Positions 1 to 9,600 are shown, counted from the first letter of the stretch. The stretch is DNA of 64,000 bases from Promethearchaeota archaeon (GCA_014728035.1 WJMJ01000079.1:1-64000), one strand, 5' to 3'. Notes: a model not told the origin generated them from the letters alone. Made by a program: numbers and translations.

Positions 1-1065
1 AACCACAACCACTCCCTTTCTCTATCTCGTTCTGATCTATGTTCTCATGGGTTTTGGAAACTCTCAAATGAGTGGCTCTTTCAACGCTTGGTTTGACAAT
101 AATTATCGGGTTGCTATGCCTGGTGATACTGACCGTAAGCAATACGGCGTATTTTGGGGAAAGGTAGGCATGCTATTCCAGGTAGTTGCTACAGCTTCGT
201 TGATTCCTGGTGGAGTTCTTGCGGTTGTATTAGGTCGTCCTTGGGTCTTTCAACTTCAAGCAATTCTCAGTGTTGTAATCGCAGTAGTTGTTATGATTGT
301 TGTTAAAGACTTCCCAGAAGTTGAAGCAATGCGAACAAAACGCCCATCAATGAGTGAATATACTAAACTACTCGGTTCGGGTGTGAACTTTCTATTCAGC
401 AGTAAATTTGTCAAACATTTAGTCATCGGTGGTTGCATACTAATGTCTACTGCCATGGTTTGGGGTCAACTAATCTTGTTCCCCATATACTTCAGCTATC
501 TCCTTACTGATGTAGCAGTTTCTAGCTTTAGAACAGTTCTATTCCTCCCTGGTGTAGCAACTGCAGAACGTTCAGGGGTTTGGGCAAAACGCTTTGAACC
601 AAAGAAGTGGATTCCACGCTTCAGAGCACTTCAGTCTGGAGGTTTCATATTCTATATGGCCTTTGCAATTATCATGTTGGTTCTACCACCAACAAATACT
701 GGTATTATGCTTCAACTCATAATTCCTTTTACTCAGATTGTATTTCTTGAGTTACCTGCTTCAAATGTTCTACCAATTTTATTCATGACAATGACCTTCG
801 TATTCACAGGATTATTTGGTGGAATCGCTGAGATACTTACTCAGGCACTGTTCTGTGCACCATTGCGACAATCATTGCAATTCCGCAGATAGCACTCTTC
901 GGGTGGTTGATTTCAGTGGTGGGCTTTCCCATAACTCTCGCACTAGTTAGTATGATATCCCTAATTGGGGTCGTTCTTGTGAGAGATGGATTAAGCCATC
1001 CAAAGCCGCTTATTGAAAACGAAACAGAAACAACTCTTATCTCCAAAGAGGTTCCAGCGGAGTAA
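1..1065 (+). pseudogene. MFS-type transporter, 5'-truncated by window edge and frameshifted
   Basis: Polytopic membrane protein resembling the C-terminal two thirds of a major facilitator transporter; substrate unknown. The frame is open back to base 2, so the listed Met at 47 is internal and the gene begins outside the window. About six hydrophobic segments are visible in the first frame, which stops at 892. A second frame, open from 832 to the stop at 1063-1065, continues with two further hydrophobic helices (TIIAIPQIALFGW and a following stretch) and a charged tail, as expected for the last MFS helices. Joining needs a -1 or +2 shift somewhere in 832-892. It may be a real pseudogene, a programmed shift or a sequence error; the two parts are otherwise intact. 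Confidence 0.6.
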
Positions 1066-1102
1066 TTCGCTGGACCTCAACTAGCCATTTCGGAGAGTAA
1101 TC

Positions 1103-1768
1103 TTACTCGATGGAGCTAAGATTACTTCTCCACCTCTCCTCTCTTTCTTCAATTATACCGTAATATCCATTCATTGCCGGACCAGGATTTACAATCAAAG
1201 TGTCTTGAATATAATCTGAGTTTCTACTCTCGTGGATATGTCCGCAGAGGAAAGCTACAGGATTATAGATTTCAATTATTTCTCTCATGGTCTTACTTCC
1301 CACCTGATCACCCGTATAGAGCCTATCAGTACTAGTCCCAAATGGAGGCACATGTGACACAATTACGAGTTGCTTAGATTTGTTAACTTGACCTAATAGC
1401 GAATGAGCTTTTTCTAGATAGTAAGACTCTGAGAATTCGTACATTCCTGGGAATGGTGTCGGTGTTGATCCTCCGAATCCAACAAAAACATAGTCATCCA
1501 TTTCTGTTATGGCGAAATGGATAGATTTTGGAGGCATACTGCTGTGGTCATTCATTTCCTTTAAATCGCAATTTCCGGGAATCCAGTATGTAGGCACACC
1601 TACGACTAATAATCCCCTAATAATTTGGGATGCAGTAGAGATAGGACCAAAATTAGTAATATCGCCAGCAATCACTATAGCATCAACTTGCTCTTGCTGT
1701 GCTATCCTTGCTATTTTTGGAACTACAGGATACGTACCATGAAAATCTGTCAAGGTAATAATTCGCAT
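1103..1768 (-). CDS. YfcE/MJ0936-like metallophosphoesterase
   Basis: Calcineurin-like phosphoesterase, probably cytoplasmic, with a two-metal active site hydrolysing phosphodiesters or phosphomonoesters; the substrate cannot be read from sequence. The signature set is complete: D8-x-H10, G35-D36, G65-N66-C67-D68, H139 (VSHVPP) and GHIHE with H177 and H179. At 221 residues it is a single-domain member without extra domains. It stands alone, convergent with the MFS gene and separated from cofE by about 50 bases on the same strand, so co-transcription with cofE is possible. Family assignment is secure; the role is not known. Confidence 0.85.
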   Translation of the reverse strand: MRIITLTDFHGTYPVVPKIARIAQQEQVDAIVIAGDITNFGPISTASQIIRGLLVVGVPTYWIPGNCDLKEMNDHSSMPPKSIHFAITEMDDYVFVGFGGSTPTPFPGMYEFSESYYLEKAHSLLGQVNKSKQLVIVSHVPPFGTSTDRLYTGDQVGSKTMREIIEIYNPVAFLCGHIHESRNSDYIQDTLIVNPGPAMNGYYGIIEEREERWRSNLSSIE

Positions 1769-1822
1769 TTTGCCTCAGATTGCATAGCTCTACTTCATGA
1801 TATAAGCTAACTGGCAATCTGG

Positions 1823-2596
1823 TCATCGAAATAAATCTTCATCGTCAGTACGAAAAATATCCAAAGATGATTCATCGTGATTTGCAGTAAACACATATCC
1901 GCGAACAAGCACGATGGGTGTTCCCTCGGCACCTTGTCCCATCATTGGCTCTGCAGCAGAAGCAATCTCATCAATCTGACAAATTGTTGATCTCTCCAAT
2001 TTTCTACCATATAGGTCTCGTTTTCCTATATTATATTTGAAAACATCAATTCCTGCACAACCAATGGCAATATTTACGCCTCCTCTTCTCCAAGGTCTCC
2101 CCTGAGTGTCTGTAATAACCACAGCAATTTTTTTCCCAGTGGCTTCAGATATTGTTTCTAGAATTCTTCTAGCACTTTTATCAGGGTCTTCTGGAAGCAA
2201 TACATAGTGTCCTTTTTGAACATTTGATTTATCTACTCCTGAGAAATTGCAAATAAGGCCCGTCTTTGTGATTGTGATAAGAACTCTTTCATCTCTAAGA
2301 ATTTCTTTGCTCTCTTGTATAGCTAATTCCACTTGTACTGGATCGAAGTCGTTTCTTTTTGCAATTTCGATTGCTTGTGGAGTAACCTTGATTGATTTTC
2401 CATCAATAACTCTCCCTTCTGATTTTGATACTATTTTGTGAGCAATGACCAAGATATCTCCATCTTCTAGACGGATGTCAGAATCTGCTAATGCACACAT
2501 GATATTATCTTCAATTGAATTCGTTTCTGTCGTGAGAGGATAATTTTGAACTGATATTACCTCAATTCCCTGTTGATTGTCTTCACCACGACTCAT
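1823..2596 (-). CDS. cofE: Coenzyme F420:L-glutamate ligase
   Basis: CofE adds glutamate residues to F420-0 using GTP, giving the polyglutamate tail of the deazaflavin cofactor F420. The 257-residue protein covers the usual length of the archaeal single-domain enzyme. The conserved core is visible, including DGDILVIAHKIVSKSEGR near residue 44, the ITDTQGRPWRRG segment and the later IDEIASAAEPMMGQ stretch. Presence of this gene implies F420 use, which fits the flavodiiron (possible F420H2 oxidase) gene near 47 kb. A TATA-like element on this strand (TTTATAAG around 2630-2641) lies about 35 bases upstream of the start. Confidence 0.92.
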   Translation of the reverse strand: MSRGEDNQQGIEVISVQNYPLTTETNSIEDNIMCALADSDIRLEDGDILVIAHKIVSKSEGRVIDGKSIKVTPQAIEIAKRNDFDPVQVELAIQESKEILRDERVLITITKTGLICNFSGVDKSNVQKGHYVLLPEDPDKSARRILETISEATGKKIAVVITDTQGRPWRRGGVNIAIGCAGIDVFKYNIGKRDLYGRKLERSTICQIDEIASAAEPMMGQGAEGTPIVLVRGYVFTANHDESSLDIFRTDDEDLFR

Positions 2597-2629
2597 TTTA
2601 CGGCACCTATACTTACCAACATGGCTTTT

Positions 2630-2641
2630 TTACTTATAAAG
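2630..2641 (-). promoter_or_regulatory. TATA-like box upstream of cofE
   Basis: On the minus strand the sequence CTTTATAAG lies roughly 35 bases before the cofE ATG, a spacing giving a short leader for an archaeal TBP/TFB promoter. Seen by eye only; no transcription start data. Confidence 0.4.
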
Positions 2642-2807
2642 CAATGAATTATTACGCGCAAATACCTAATCGCACGGGAAATACTAAATAAGATAGCTAT
2701 TCAATCTTTGATTGCAATACTATATGTTGCGCATTATACAAAAAACTCTGGAACTATAAACACTAGTCTAGATATATACTTGCTACCCATAATTGGAGTG
2801 TAAAACA

Positions 2808-4727
2808 TTGAGCGGATCAGGCGATATCAAACAGGGAACCATTGCCAAATTTATGAGAAAAAGGACTCAGTTAGTAGGTTTTGAAACGGGTCTAAACAAA
2901 CATACACAGTATGCAATTGAGTTTTTGGATAATGCAATTGATGCATTAGAGAGTTGGTGGTGGAAAACCAAGAAGAAACCGCGATTACCTGACCAACTAG
3001 ATGAGAAATACATAGAAGAGATTCGCGAAAAAATAAAGGATGATGTATATGATTCTATTTCTCTAAGTAAGAAATTAGAGAAAAAAGTTCGTGCGGGAAA
3101 ACCTGTTGATATACCCGTTAGGAAAAAAGAATCCCTTGACGATAGAGTAACTAGATTTAGGAAATTCCTTGTACCTTTTAGAGGATTGATAAATCGACGT
3201 GAACCCCTTGTGGTGATGCAACTTACTGAAGTTTTCATGCCTGACCTTGTTCCACTTGATGACGAAGAAGGTTTCAAGGTATACGAATTTACTTGCTTTG
3301 ATAATGGGGTAGGAATGGTTCCTTCTGATCTCGAAAAATTTGGTATATATCTTGCATCAAGCAAATCTGAGAAACTCCGTCAGACACGTGGTAGTCAGGG
3401 ATTTGGTTCACCATCTGCTTTTAGTGATGCTCAGAATACAACAGGAAAACCGATTTTCACAATTTCACAAAGATTTACCGCTAAGAAAGCAACTGTAGCT
3501 GACTTTTACACTACTACCTCTAACACAAAGGATTACGTGGCCGGACCTATTCAAATGGAATTGCCGTTTAAACATGGGACGTATATTCGTTTGAATTATC
3601 TGAATATCCAATATCGGAGAGGTTATGCAGATACATACGCCGAGATGGCATCATTGTTGAACTCACATGTTACAATTGTCTTCATTGATCCTTATGGCGA
3701 TGTGTACATCTATCCTCGTAGAGTCAACAAATTCCCTGAAGAACCAAAATATGCACAACCACATCCTGCAAGCATTCGAATAGGAGAATTTCAAGATTTA
3801 CTGCGAGAAACAACTGAAGATTCCTTGTACGGTTTTCTCACTCGTGCATTTACCAGACTGAGTGCTGCGAAAGCAAAATCGATTATCAAGGCAACAAATA
3901 AGGAGTTACGAAAACGACATAAAGATACAATATCTACCCGTACGCCAACAGAATCGCTGTCAAAACTTGAGGTCGAACTACTTTACAAGAATTTCTCAAG
4001 TGAAGATTATATTGCGCCTCCAACAGACACGGTTGTTCCTGTAGGTGAAGAGGTCTTTGAACAGACAATTCAGATGGCCTATAATCCTGAATTTGTTTGT
4101 GCTGTTACACGAAAACCAACATCTGGAAAAGGCCTTTCGTTTGCGGTTGAAGTTTGTATTGCCTATGGGGGCGATATCAAACCTGCGACTTCTGCTACAA
4201 TGGTCCTGTGGCGATTTGTAAACAGAGTACCAAAATTACGTGATAATAGTGATTGTGCTACTTGGAAAGCTTCGGCAATGGTTAATTGGCGAAATTACAA
4301 AGTGAAGACTTTTGATAATGGAATACCTCGTGGTCCAATAATGGTATTCATTCACGTATGTGGTGCCTATGTGCATGTTATGTTTAAAGGACAAAGCAAA
4401 CAAGCTTTGGCTGAAGATGAGGTACTCCTAAAAGAAATTAAATTAGCTTTGGAACAAGCTGGTAGAAAGTTCCGTCGGTTTATTACAAAACGAGAACGCG
4501 CTAAACGAAAAGCAAAACGGGCTGGAGTTCTTTCAATGTATGCTGACCAGTTTGCTGAAAGCTTAGTGTCCATTGTGAATGCAGCTGATCCAAAATCGAA
4601 ATATGATGCTGAGGTTGTGGCTAGTAGACTTAGAAGTTCAATTGCTGGGTATGATAGTCATCCTGAAGATGAAGAGGATGAAGAAGAGGAAGAAGAAAAA
4701 GAGCTTGTTGGAGATGATTCTGATTAG
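2808..4727 (+). CDS. top6B: DNA topoisomerase VI subunit B
   Basis: ATPase subunit of the type IIB topoisomerase, which with subunit A passes one DNA duplex through another to relax and decatenate DNA. A GHKL ATPase fold is visible: FLDNAIDALE (Mg-binding Asn), DNGVGM and the GSQGFG glycine-rich lid, followed by the transducer region. The C-terminus ends in a highly acidic tail (DEEDEEEEEEK), a possible counterpart to the very basic N-terminus of its partner. The ORF track starts at TTG 2793, but TTG 2808 sits 8 bases after GGAGTG, so I prefer 2808. The downstream top6A follows after a 14-base gap that contains its own AGGAGG motif, so the two form an operon. Confidence 0.93.
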   Translation: MSGSGDIKQGTIAKFMRKRTQLVGFETGLNKHTQYAIEFLDNAIDALESWWWKTKKKPRLPDQLDEKYIEEIREKIKDDVYDSISLSKKLEKKVRAGKPVDIPVRKKESLDDRVTRFRKFLVPFRGLINRREPLVVMQLTEVFMPDLVPLDDEEGFKVYEFTCFDNGVGMVPSDLEKFGIYLASSKSEKLRQTRGSQGFGSPSAFSDAQNTTGKPIFTISQRFTAKKATVADFYTTTSNTKDYVAGPIQMELPFKHGTYIRLNYLNIQYRRGYADTYAEMASLLNSHVTIVFIDPYGDVYIYPRRVNKFPEEPKYAQPHPASIRIGEFQDLLRETTEDSLYGFLTRAFTRLSAAKAKSIIKATNKELRKRHKDTISTRTPTESLSKLEVELLYKNFSSEDYIAPPTDTVVPVGEEVFEQTIQMAYNPEFVCAVTRKPTSGKGLSFAVEVCIAYGGDIKPATSATMVLWRFVNRVPKLRDNSDCATWKASAMVNWRNYKVKTFDNGIPRGPIMVFIHVCGAYVHVMFKGQSKQALAEDEVLLKEIKLALEQAGRKFRRFITKRERAKRKAKRAGVLSMYADQFAESLVSIVNAADPKSKYDAEVVASRLRSSIAGYDSHPEDEEDEEEEEEKELVGDDSD

Positions 4728-4741
4728 GAGGCTAGCAAATA

Positions 4742-7282
4742 ATGGCCAGGAAACGGGAATCAACAACTATTCAATCAACGCTTGGCGACTTGGTAGAGGC
4801 CGAGTCTAAAACCATTTCAAAGAAGGGGAAAAAAACGACAAAACGAAAGAAATCAACAAGATCAACGAAATCCTCATCCAAGCTTGACATGAAGGACTTG
4901 CCAGGAGTCGGAGCTAAGACCAGAGATAGCTTGATCGAAGCTGGATTCAAGACAGTGGAGAAGATAGCTAAATCTAAACCTACTGCAATTTCCAAGAAGG
5001 TCGATGGGATTGGTGAATCCACTGCTGAAACAATTGTTGAAGCTGCGAAAAAGATGGTACAAGCTAGCAAGCCAAAGAAATCTCGGAAGAAGAAATCAAC
5101 AGAATCCTCATCTAAGCTTGATATGAAGGAGTTACCAGGAGTCGGAGCTAAGACCAGAGATAGCTTGATTGAAGCTGGATTTGAAACGGTTGAGAAGATA
5201 GCAAAAACAAAACCTACTGCAATCTCCAAGAAGGTCGATGGGGTTGGTGAATCCACTGCTGAAACAATTGTTGAAGCTGCAAAAAAGATGGTAAAAGCAA
5301 GTACACCAAAGAAGACACGAAAGAAGAGCAAACCTACGAAGAGAACACCTTCTGCAGAAGAAGTATCAATTGGATTGGACGAGTTACCTGGTATCGGACC
5401 AAGCACGAAGGAGAAACTTATCGCAGCTGGTTATGACTCTCTATCTAAAATTGCATCTGCAAAACCGGCTACACTTGCCAAAGAAGTAGATGGTGTTGGG
5501 AAGAAGACTGCAAAAGATGCAATTGGTGAAGCTAAGAAACTCACAAAAAAGAAGCAACCAAAGACTCGTAAAAAGAAACCTAAACCTACTACTGTATCCG
5601 GTGATGAGCTTCGTTTGAAAGATTTACCGGGTATTGGAAAGAAAACAGCTGAAAAAATGGAAGAAGCTGGTTATGATTCAGTAGCACGGGTTGCTCGTTC
5701 AACTCCTGATTCAATTGCTAAAAGAGTCAGTGGGATAAGCACATCGAAAGCTAGTGAAATTATTGGTGTTGCAAAAGAGATGGTCAAAGCACAACAGATA
5801 CGAGAAATTGATAGGCCGGATATTACTGAGAAAGAAGAAATATCAGAATCTGAAGATACTGAACCAGCTAAGAAGGAAGAGAAGAAGAAACCAAAGTCAC
5901 AGAAAACTAAGAAAACCACGAAGACAAAGAAGACAAAAGAAAAAGAGAGTGATAAATCCAAAGTGACACCAAAAAAGAAGACTAAGAAGCGATCTAGAAA
6001 GAAAAAGAAGACTACTAAAACTCCACAACAAATTCTAGAAGAAAAAAGAGCGAAAATTGTCAAGAAGAAATCTGGATTACCCGTCCCGAAAACCATTATT
6101 GCCCTTACAAAAGAAATGAAGGCGAAATGGGACGCTGCCGATGCTCGTGAAGCGGCATATCAGGCTGGAGAATTATCTGAAGAAGAAATGAATGAAATTG
6201 AAGAAACCATAGAAGTTCTAGATTTAACTCGTAACGAAACCAAGGATAAAGTAGTTGATGTAGCTAGAGAGATACTCCAAGAAACTATGGTGACCGGCCG
6301 TCCTGCTTTTGAAATTCCTAAGAGGTCTTCTAGCAATATTGTATGGGATGAAATTCGAGATTTGCTTTTGTTAGGTATGGATACAGTTTCGAGACCATAT
6401 CATTCTCTTGGAAGTGTAGTGGATGCTACACGTACTGCAAGAGTGATGGAAATCATCTATCAACTGCTTGAATCGAATTTGCATGCCACAAAACGTGAGG
6501 TTTTCTATAGTGACGTAAATCTCTTCCGCGACCAGAAATATAGTGACCGCATACTTGAGGATGTTGCATCAATGTTGCATACTACTCGTGATAGTATCCA
6601 TGTTGTAGCATCTGCTAGAGGTTCTGCAATGGGTCGTGTTGTAATTCGAGATGGAGGTGACCGTATCGACCTTACTAAGATGGGTACGGGTGGTTGGGCA
6701 ATCACACCATTTCTAGACCAGGTGGAAATTATCGAAAGCGATGCTGAATACATTCTTCTTTCAGAGAAGGACGCAGCTGTAATGCGTCTTGCAGAAGCTA
6801 AATACTGGAATCGAGAACCATGTATTGTTCTTACTGGGAAGGGTTCAGGAGATATAGCAACAAGAGCCTTTCTTAAGAAACTGGTTAAGGAACTTGAAAT
6901 TCCTGCTTTTGCGTTAGTAGACTCGGATCCGTATGGGCATTATATTTACTCTGTATTTCTGCGAGGAAGCAAACGACTGAGTTACGAATCGCCATTTATT
7001 GCCACACCAGAGCTAAAATTACTTGGTGTACTCTCTAGAGATCTTGATGAATACGATATTCCAAAAGCGGTTCGAATACCAATGGAGCAGACTGACATTA
7101 AACGAGTCAAGGATATGATTGATGAACCATTTGTAAAGGCGAACAAAGAATGGGTTAAAGACCTGAAACTGATGCTTAAAATTAAAGAAAAGGCAGAAAT
7201 ACAAGCTTTTGCAAGCCACTCATTCAGCTTTCTAACAGATGAATATATCCCAACAAAACTAGAAACTGGGGACTGGATTTAG
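4742..7282 (+). CDS. top6A: DNA topoisomerase VI subunit A with N-terminal HhH array
   Basis: Cleavage subunit of topoisomerase VI, homologous to Spo11. The usual enzyme is about 370 residues; this one has 846. The C-terminal part is the normal catalytic protein: KREVFY with the presumed DNA-attacking Tyr589, and a Toprim domain with E675 and the DSD pair D727/D729. The first ~350 residues contain four HhH motifs with LPGVG/LPGIG cores at about residues 53, 131, 215 and 295, joined by Lys/Arg-rich linkers. A very basic Lys/Thr-rich stretch then runs to about residue 435. The first two HhH units are nearly identical in DNA. SD AGGAGG lies 9 bases before the ATG. The extension probably adds DNA binding; I know no standard topo VI A with it. 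Confidence 0.92.
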   Translation: MARKRESTTIQSTLGDLVEAESKTISKKGKKTTKRKKSTRSTKSSSKLDMKDLPGVGAKTRDSLIEAGFKTVEKIAKSKPTAISKKVDGIGESTAETIVEAAKKMVQASKPKKSRKKKSTESSSKLDMKELPGVGAKTRDSLIEAGFETVEKIAKTKPTAISKKVDGVGESTAETIVEAAKKMVKASTPKKTRKKSKPTKRTPSAEEVSIGLDELPGIGPSTKEKLIAAGYDSLSKIASAKPATLAKEVDGVGKKTAKDAIGEAKKLTKKKQPKTRKKKPKPTTVSGDELRLKDLPGIGKKTAEKMEEAGYDSVARVARSTPDSIAKRVSGISTSKASEIIGVAKEMVKAQQIREIDRPDITEKEEISESEDTEPAKKEEKKKPKSQKTKKTTKTKKTKEKESDKSKVTPKKKTKKRSRKKKKTTKTPQQILEEKRAKIVKKKSGLPVPKTIIALTKEMKAKWDAADAREAAYQAGELSEEEMNEIEETIEVLDLTRNETKDKVVDVAREILQETMVTGRPAFEIPKRSSSNIVWDEIRDLLLLGMDTVSRPYHSLGSVVDATRTARVMEIIYQLLESNLHATKREVFYSDVNLFRDQKYSDRILEDVASMLHTTRDSIHVVASARGSAMGRVVIRDGGDRIDLTKMGTGGWAITPFLDQVEIIESDAEYILLSEKDAAVMRLAEAKYWNREPCIVLTGKGSGDIATRAFLKKLVKELEIPAFALVDSDPYGHYIYSVFLRGSKRLSYESPFIATPELKLLGVLSRDLDEYDIPKAVRIPMEQTDIKRVKDMIDEPFVKANKEWVKDLKLMLKIKEKAEIQAFASHSFSFLTDEYIPTKLETGDWI
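4871..5304 (+). repeat. Two tandem near-identical ~200-bp copies (234-bp period) inside top6A
   Basis: The HhH unit beginning tcctcatcc at 4871 recurs at 5105 with few substitutions over about 200 bp, a period of 234 bp or 78 codons. Identical runs include gtcggagctaagaccagaga. Units three and four of the array are much more diverged, so the first two look like a recent in-frame duplication. Confidence 0.85.
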
Positions 7283-7307
7283 AACCAGTCCAATTTTCTT
7301 TTTTTAT
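7270..7307 (+). terminator. Hairpin and T-tract ending the topoisomerase VI operon
   Basis: A perfect 7-bp stem (GGACTGG / CCAGTCC, 8-base loop) spans the top6A stop codon and is followed by AATTTTCTTTTTTT. Transcription termination by a T-tract is normal in archaea; the hairpin is an added feature seen at several gene ends in this window. Confidence 0.6.
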
Positions 7308-7398
7308 ACTCTATCTATTGCAGGCAATAATTTCCTATTGAGATACTATGATAAGGAATGGTGATATTGTTAAACTATTGTGAAATGAGGTTGGATAT

Positions 7399-8319
7399 AT
7401 GCCTGTTAAAGATTTGGATAATCTTGAAGTTATTGATGCGCATGCACACTTTTTTACACACTCTATGCTAAAAGAATGGTTTTCAGATCCGGAAAATCTT
7501 GAGCGTATGAAGGCTCGTGTTAAATACCAAACTGATGTAGGTACTTTTGAGTTTCCTGAAGAACCGTGGGATACTGGAAAAATGTGGATTGATGAAATGG
7601 ATAAATACGGCATATCCGCCATGGGAATGATGATTAGCCCTCAAGCATGGGATGAATTCAATGAAGCAAGGAACCGATTCCCAGGACGATTTCTGGGTTA
7701 TGCTCACGTTGATCCTGAAGATAATCCTGTTGAAACCGTGAAACGAGCTGGAAGAGATGGATTTCAAGGAATCAAACTTTATCCTAGTTCTGGTAGTCAT
7801 CATGTCTATGATAAGCTGTTATTCTATCCAATTTATGAAGAAGCTAGGAAACATAATCTCCTAGTAGTTATCCATTTTGGAATTACCATCGGGAATGAGG
7901 CAAATCTTCGGTATGGAAATCCTCTAGACATCCAGAAGCCTGCACTGGATTTTCCAGAGCTAAACTTCATGATTGCACATTTTGGTGCTGGTTTCTTTCG
8001 TGAAACACTGATGTTAATGTATCAAACTGAAAATGTAGTCATGGATAGTAGTGGTAGCAATAGCTGGATGAAATACCTACCTTACGATCTCTCAATACAG
8101 AAAATATTTGAAAAAGCTCTTCGGGCGGGAGCTGCTTGTAGAGTAATATTTGGAACAGATTCCTCATTCTTTCCAAGAGGATTCAGATACAATATATTAG
8201 AAGAACAATACAAGGCAGTTAAATCCCTCTGTCCACAATTATGTTATTCGGAGGATGATGTTTCACTTATATTCAAAGAAAATATCCTTCGACTTACAGA
8301 TTTCGAGCTAGCAAAATAG
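7399..8319 (+). CDS. Amidohydrolase-2 family metal-dependent hydrolase
   Basis: TIM-barrel hydrolase or decarboxylase of the amidohydrolase-2 superfamily; substrate unknown. Metal-binding landmarks appear in order: HAH at residues 15-17, GIKLYPSSGSHH in the middle, VVIHFGI and MIAHFGAG, and the late acidic residue in IFGTDSS. Length (306) is normal for the family. The start ATG has an AGGTTGGA motif just upstream. It is convergent with, and directly abuts, the zinc-ribbon protein, so no operon partner suggests its role. Confidence 0.8.
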   Translation: MPVKDLDNLEVIDAHAHFFTHSMLKEWFSDPENLERMKARVKYQTDVGTFEFPEEPWDTGKMWIDEMDKYGISAMGMMISPQAWDEFNEARNRFPGRFLGYAHVDPEDNPVETVKRAGRDGFQGIKLYPSSGSHHVYDKLLFYPIYEEARKHNLLVVIHFGITIGNEANLRYGNPLDIQKPALDFPELNFMIAHFGAGFFRETLMLMYQTENVVMDSSGSNSWMKYLPYDLSIQKIFEKALRAGAACRVIFGTDSSFFPRGFRYNILEEQYKAVKSLCPQLCYSEDDVSLIFKENILRLTDFELAK

Positions 8320-9600
8320 CTAAGCTTCCATTATTTTCTTGTCGAGCTTACCGATTCTCTTTTCCTCGCCACCCAGTTTATATTTCTTTGCAGCCTCTTT
8401 ATATTTTTTCAGAGCTGCTCTACTTTCACCTTTCTTAGCAAAATCATCGCCCTCTGATTCAAGTAATTTGCCCCAATCTTTGTAGCTTTCTCGAATTTTC
8501 TCTGCGCATTTGGCTCTCTTTTTGGCATCGGTAGTAAACATGAATATTTCCCGAGCTTTTCTATATTGTATTACCGCCCATTCATATTCATCTGATTTTT
8601 TATGTCTCTCAGCAAGATCATAATGGTCCTGAGCCATCTCACTATATCCTTTATCTATAAGATATCTACATTCTTCTACCATTTTTTCGTTCTCGGCTCT
8701 TTCATAGAGCTTCATAGCTTTTTCAAACGATTCTATTCCAGCTTCGAATTCTCTTTCTTCTAGGAATTTTTCTCCAGCTTCGATTCTAGCTTTTCCCATT
8801 GCTTCGTATACATACGGTGGATAGACAAATTCATCACCAGTTAAAGAAATGCCACAATTTGGACATGAAGGGGTATCAAGCTCTCGCATGGGATCCTCAA
8901 TTTTGACTCTTTCAGGTTTTCCTACTACGACATCGATGAAATCTCTACTTACTCCTCTTCCCTCTGGGAATAGATGTGCAACAGCGTCTCGTGTTTCGTC
9001 CTCTTCACGTTTATCTGTGAATAGATGACTGGGCAATGATTCGGGTGTATCTACTACTTTTGGTGGTTCTACTTCTTTGAATGGCATACCTTCTTTGGGT
9101 TCTGATTCAACAGATTCCCATGTCAAATCCTCTTCTGCATGGTCATATTCTTTTACAACAAAATCTGGAGGTGTGTCAGAAACCTTTGGAGGTTCGATCT
9201 CTTTAAGACCTCCCATTTCTCCTTCCACCTCATCGACTTCCCATTTCAACTCTTCAGCAGAAGCGGGTATGGTAGGTTCGTCCAATGGTTTATCTTCGGG
9301 GAGAACTGGTTCGTCTTCTACCGTTAGCAAGTCCTCTGGAATATCCGGTAGAATTTCTTCAGGTTCTTCTTTTTCTGAAAGCGGTTCAGTATCATCATCT
9401 AAAAGCAATAATGCATCGGCCATTAACTCCTCATCACGCTCATCAAATCCCATTTCGTCAGTTGAGAGGTCGGGTTCACCTTTCTCGTCACTATCATGAG
9501 ATTCAACATCTTCTGGAATTCTTGCACCACATTTTATGCAAAACGTTGATCCTTTTCCTATTTTTTGACCACATTCTGGACACAGTATTGATGAAGGCAT
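8320..9600 (-). CDS. Zinc-ribbon protein with acidic middle and TPR-like C-terminus
   Basis: Starts at the ATG at 9600 (MPSSILCPECG) rather than the ORF-track start, because the upstream 34 codons run into the promoter of the divergent part of the region and the protein then begins with its zinc ribbon. Visible parts: a double CxxC zinc ribbon in the first 25 residues, a long Glu/Asp/Pro-rich region holding a repeated element (KEIEPPKVSDTP and KEVEPPKVVDTP), an isolated CPNC half-ribbon, then about 150 residues of helical repeats rich in A-x-x-x-Y/F pairs resembling TPR/SEL-like arrays. This looks like a scaffold or adaptor. No enzyme motif is visible and I cannot name a family. Confidence 0.7.
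   Translation of the reverse strand: MPSSILCPECGQKIGKGSTFCIKCGARIPEDVESHDSDEKGEPDLSTDEMGFDERDEELMADALLLLDDDTEPLSEKEEPEEILPDIPEDLLTVEDEPVLPEDKPLDEPTIPASAEELKWEVDEVEGEMGGLKEIEPPKVSDTPPDFVVKEYDHAEEDLTWESVESEPKEGMPFKEVEPPKVVDTPESLPSHLFTDKREEDETRDAVAHLFPEGRGVSRDFIDVVVGKPERVKIEDPMRELDTPSCPNCGISLTGDEFVYPPYVYEAMGKARIEAGEKFLEEREFEAGIESFEKAMKLYERAENEKMVEECRYLIDKGYSEMAQDHYDLAERHKKSDEYEWAVIQYRKAREIFMFTTDAKKRAKCAEKIRESYKDWGKLLESEGDDFAKKGESRAALKKYKEAAKKYKLGGEEKRIGKLDKKIMEA

Noticed and set aside
2867-3364. 165-residue minus-strand ORF across top6B
   Set aside because: Lies fully inside a well-conserved gene on the other strand; the translation is a shadow with no family pattern.
4771-5406. 211-residue minus-strand ORF opposite the HhH array
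   Set aside because: Shadow frame produced by the repeated Lys/Glu codons of top6A; repeats appear only because the coding strand repeats.
5671-6096. Phe-rich minus-strand ORF opposite top6A
   Set aside because: Complement of Lys-rich AAG/AAA codons; not a membrane protein.
9077-9499. Ser-rich plus-strand ORF of 140 residues
   Set aside because: Complement of the acidic zinc-ribbon protein; no independent start signal.
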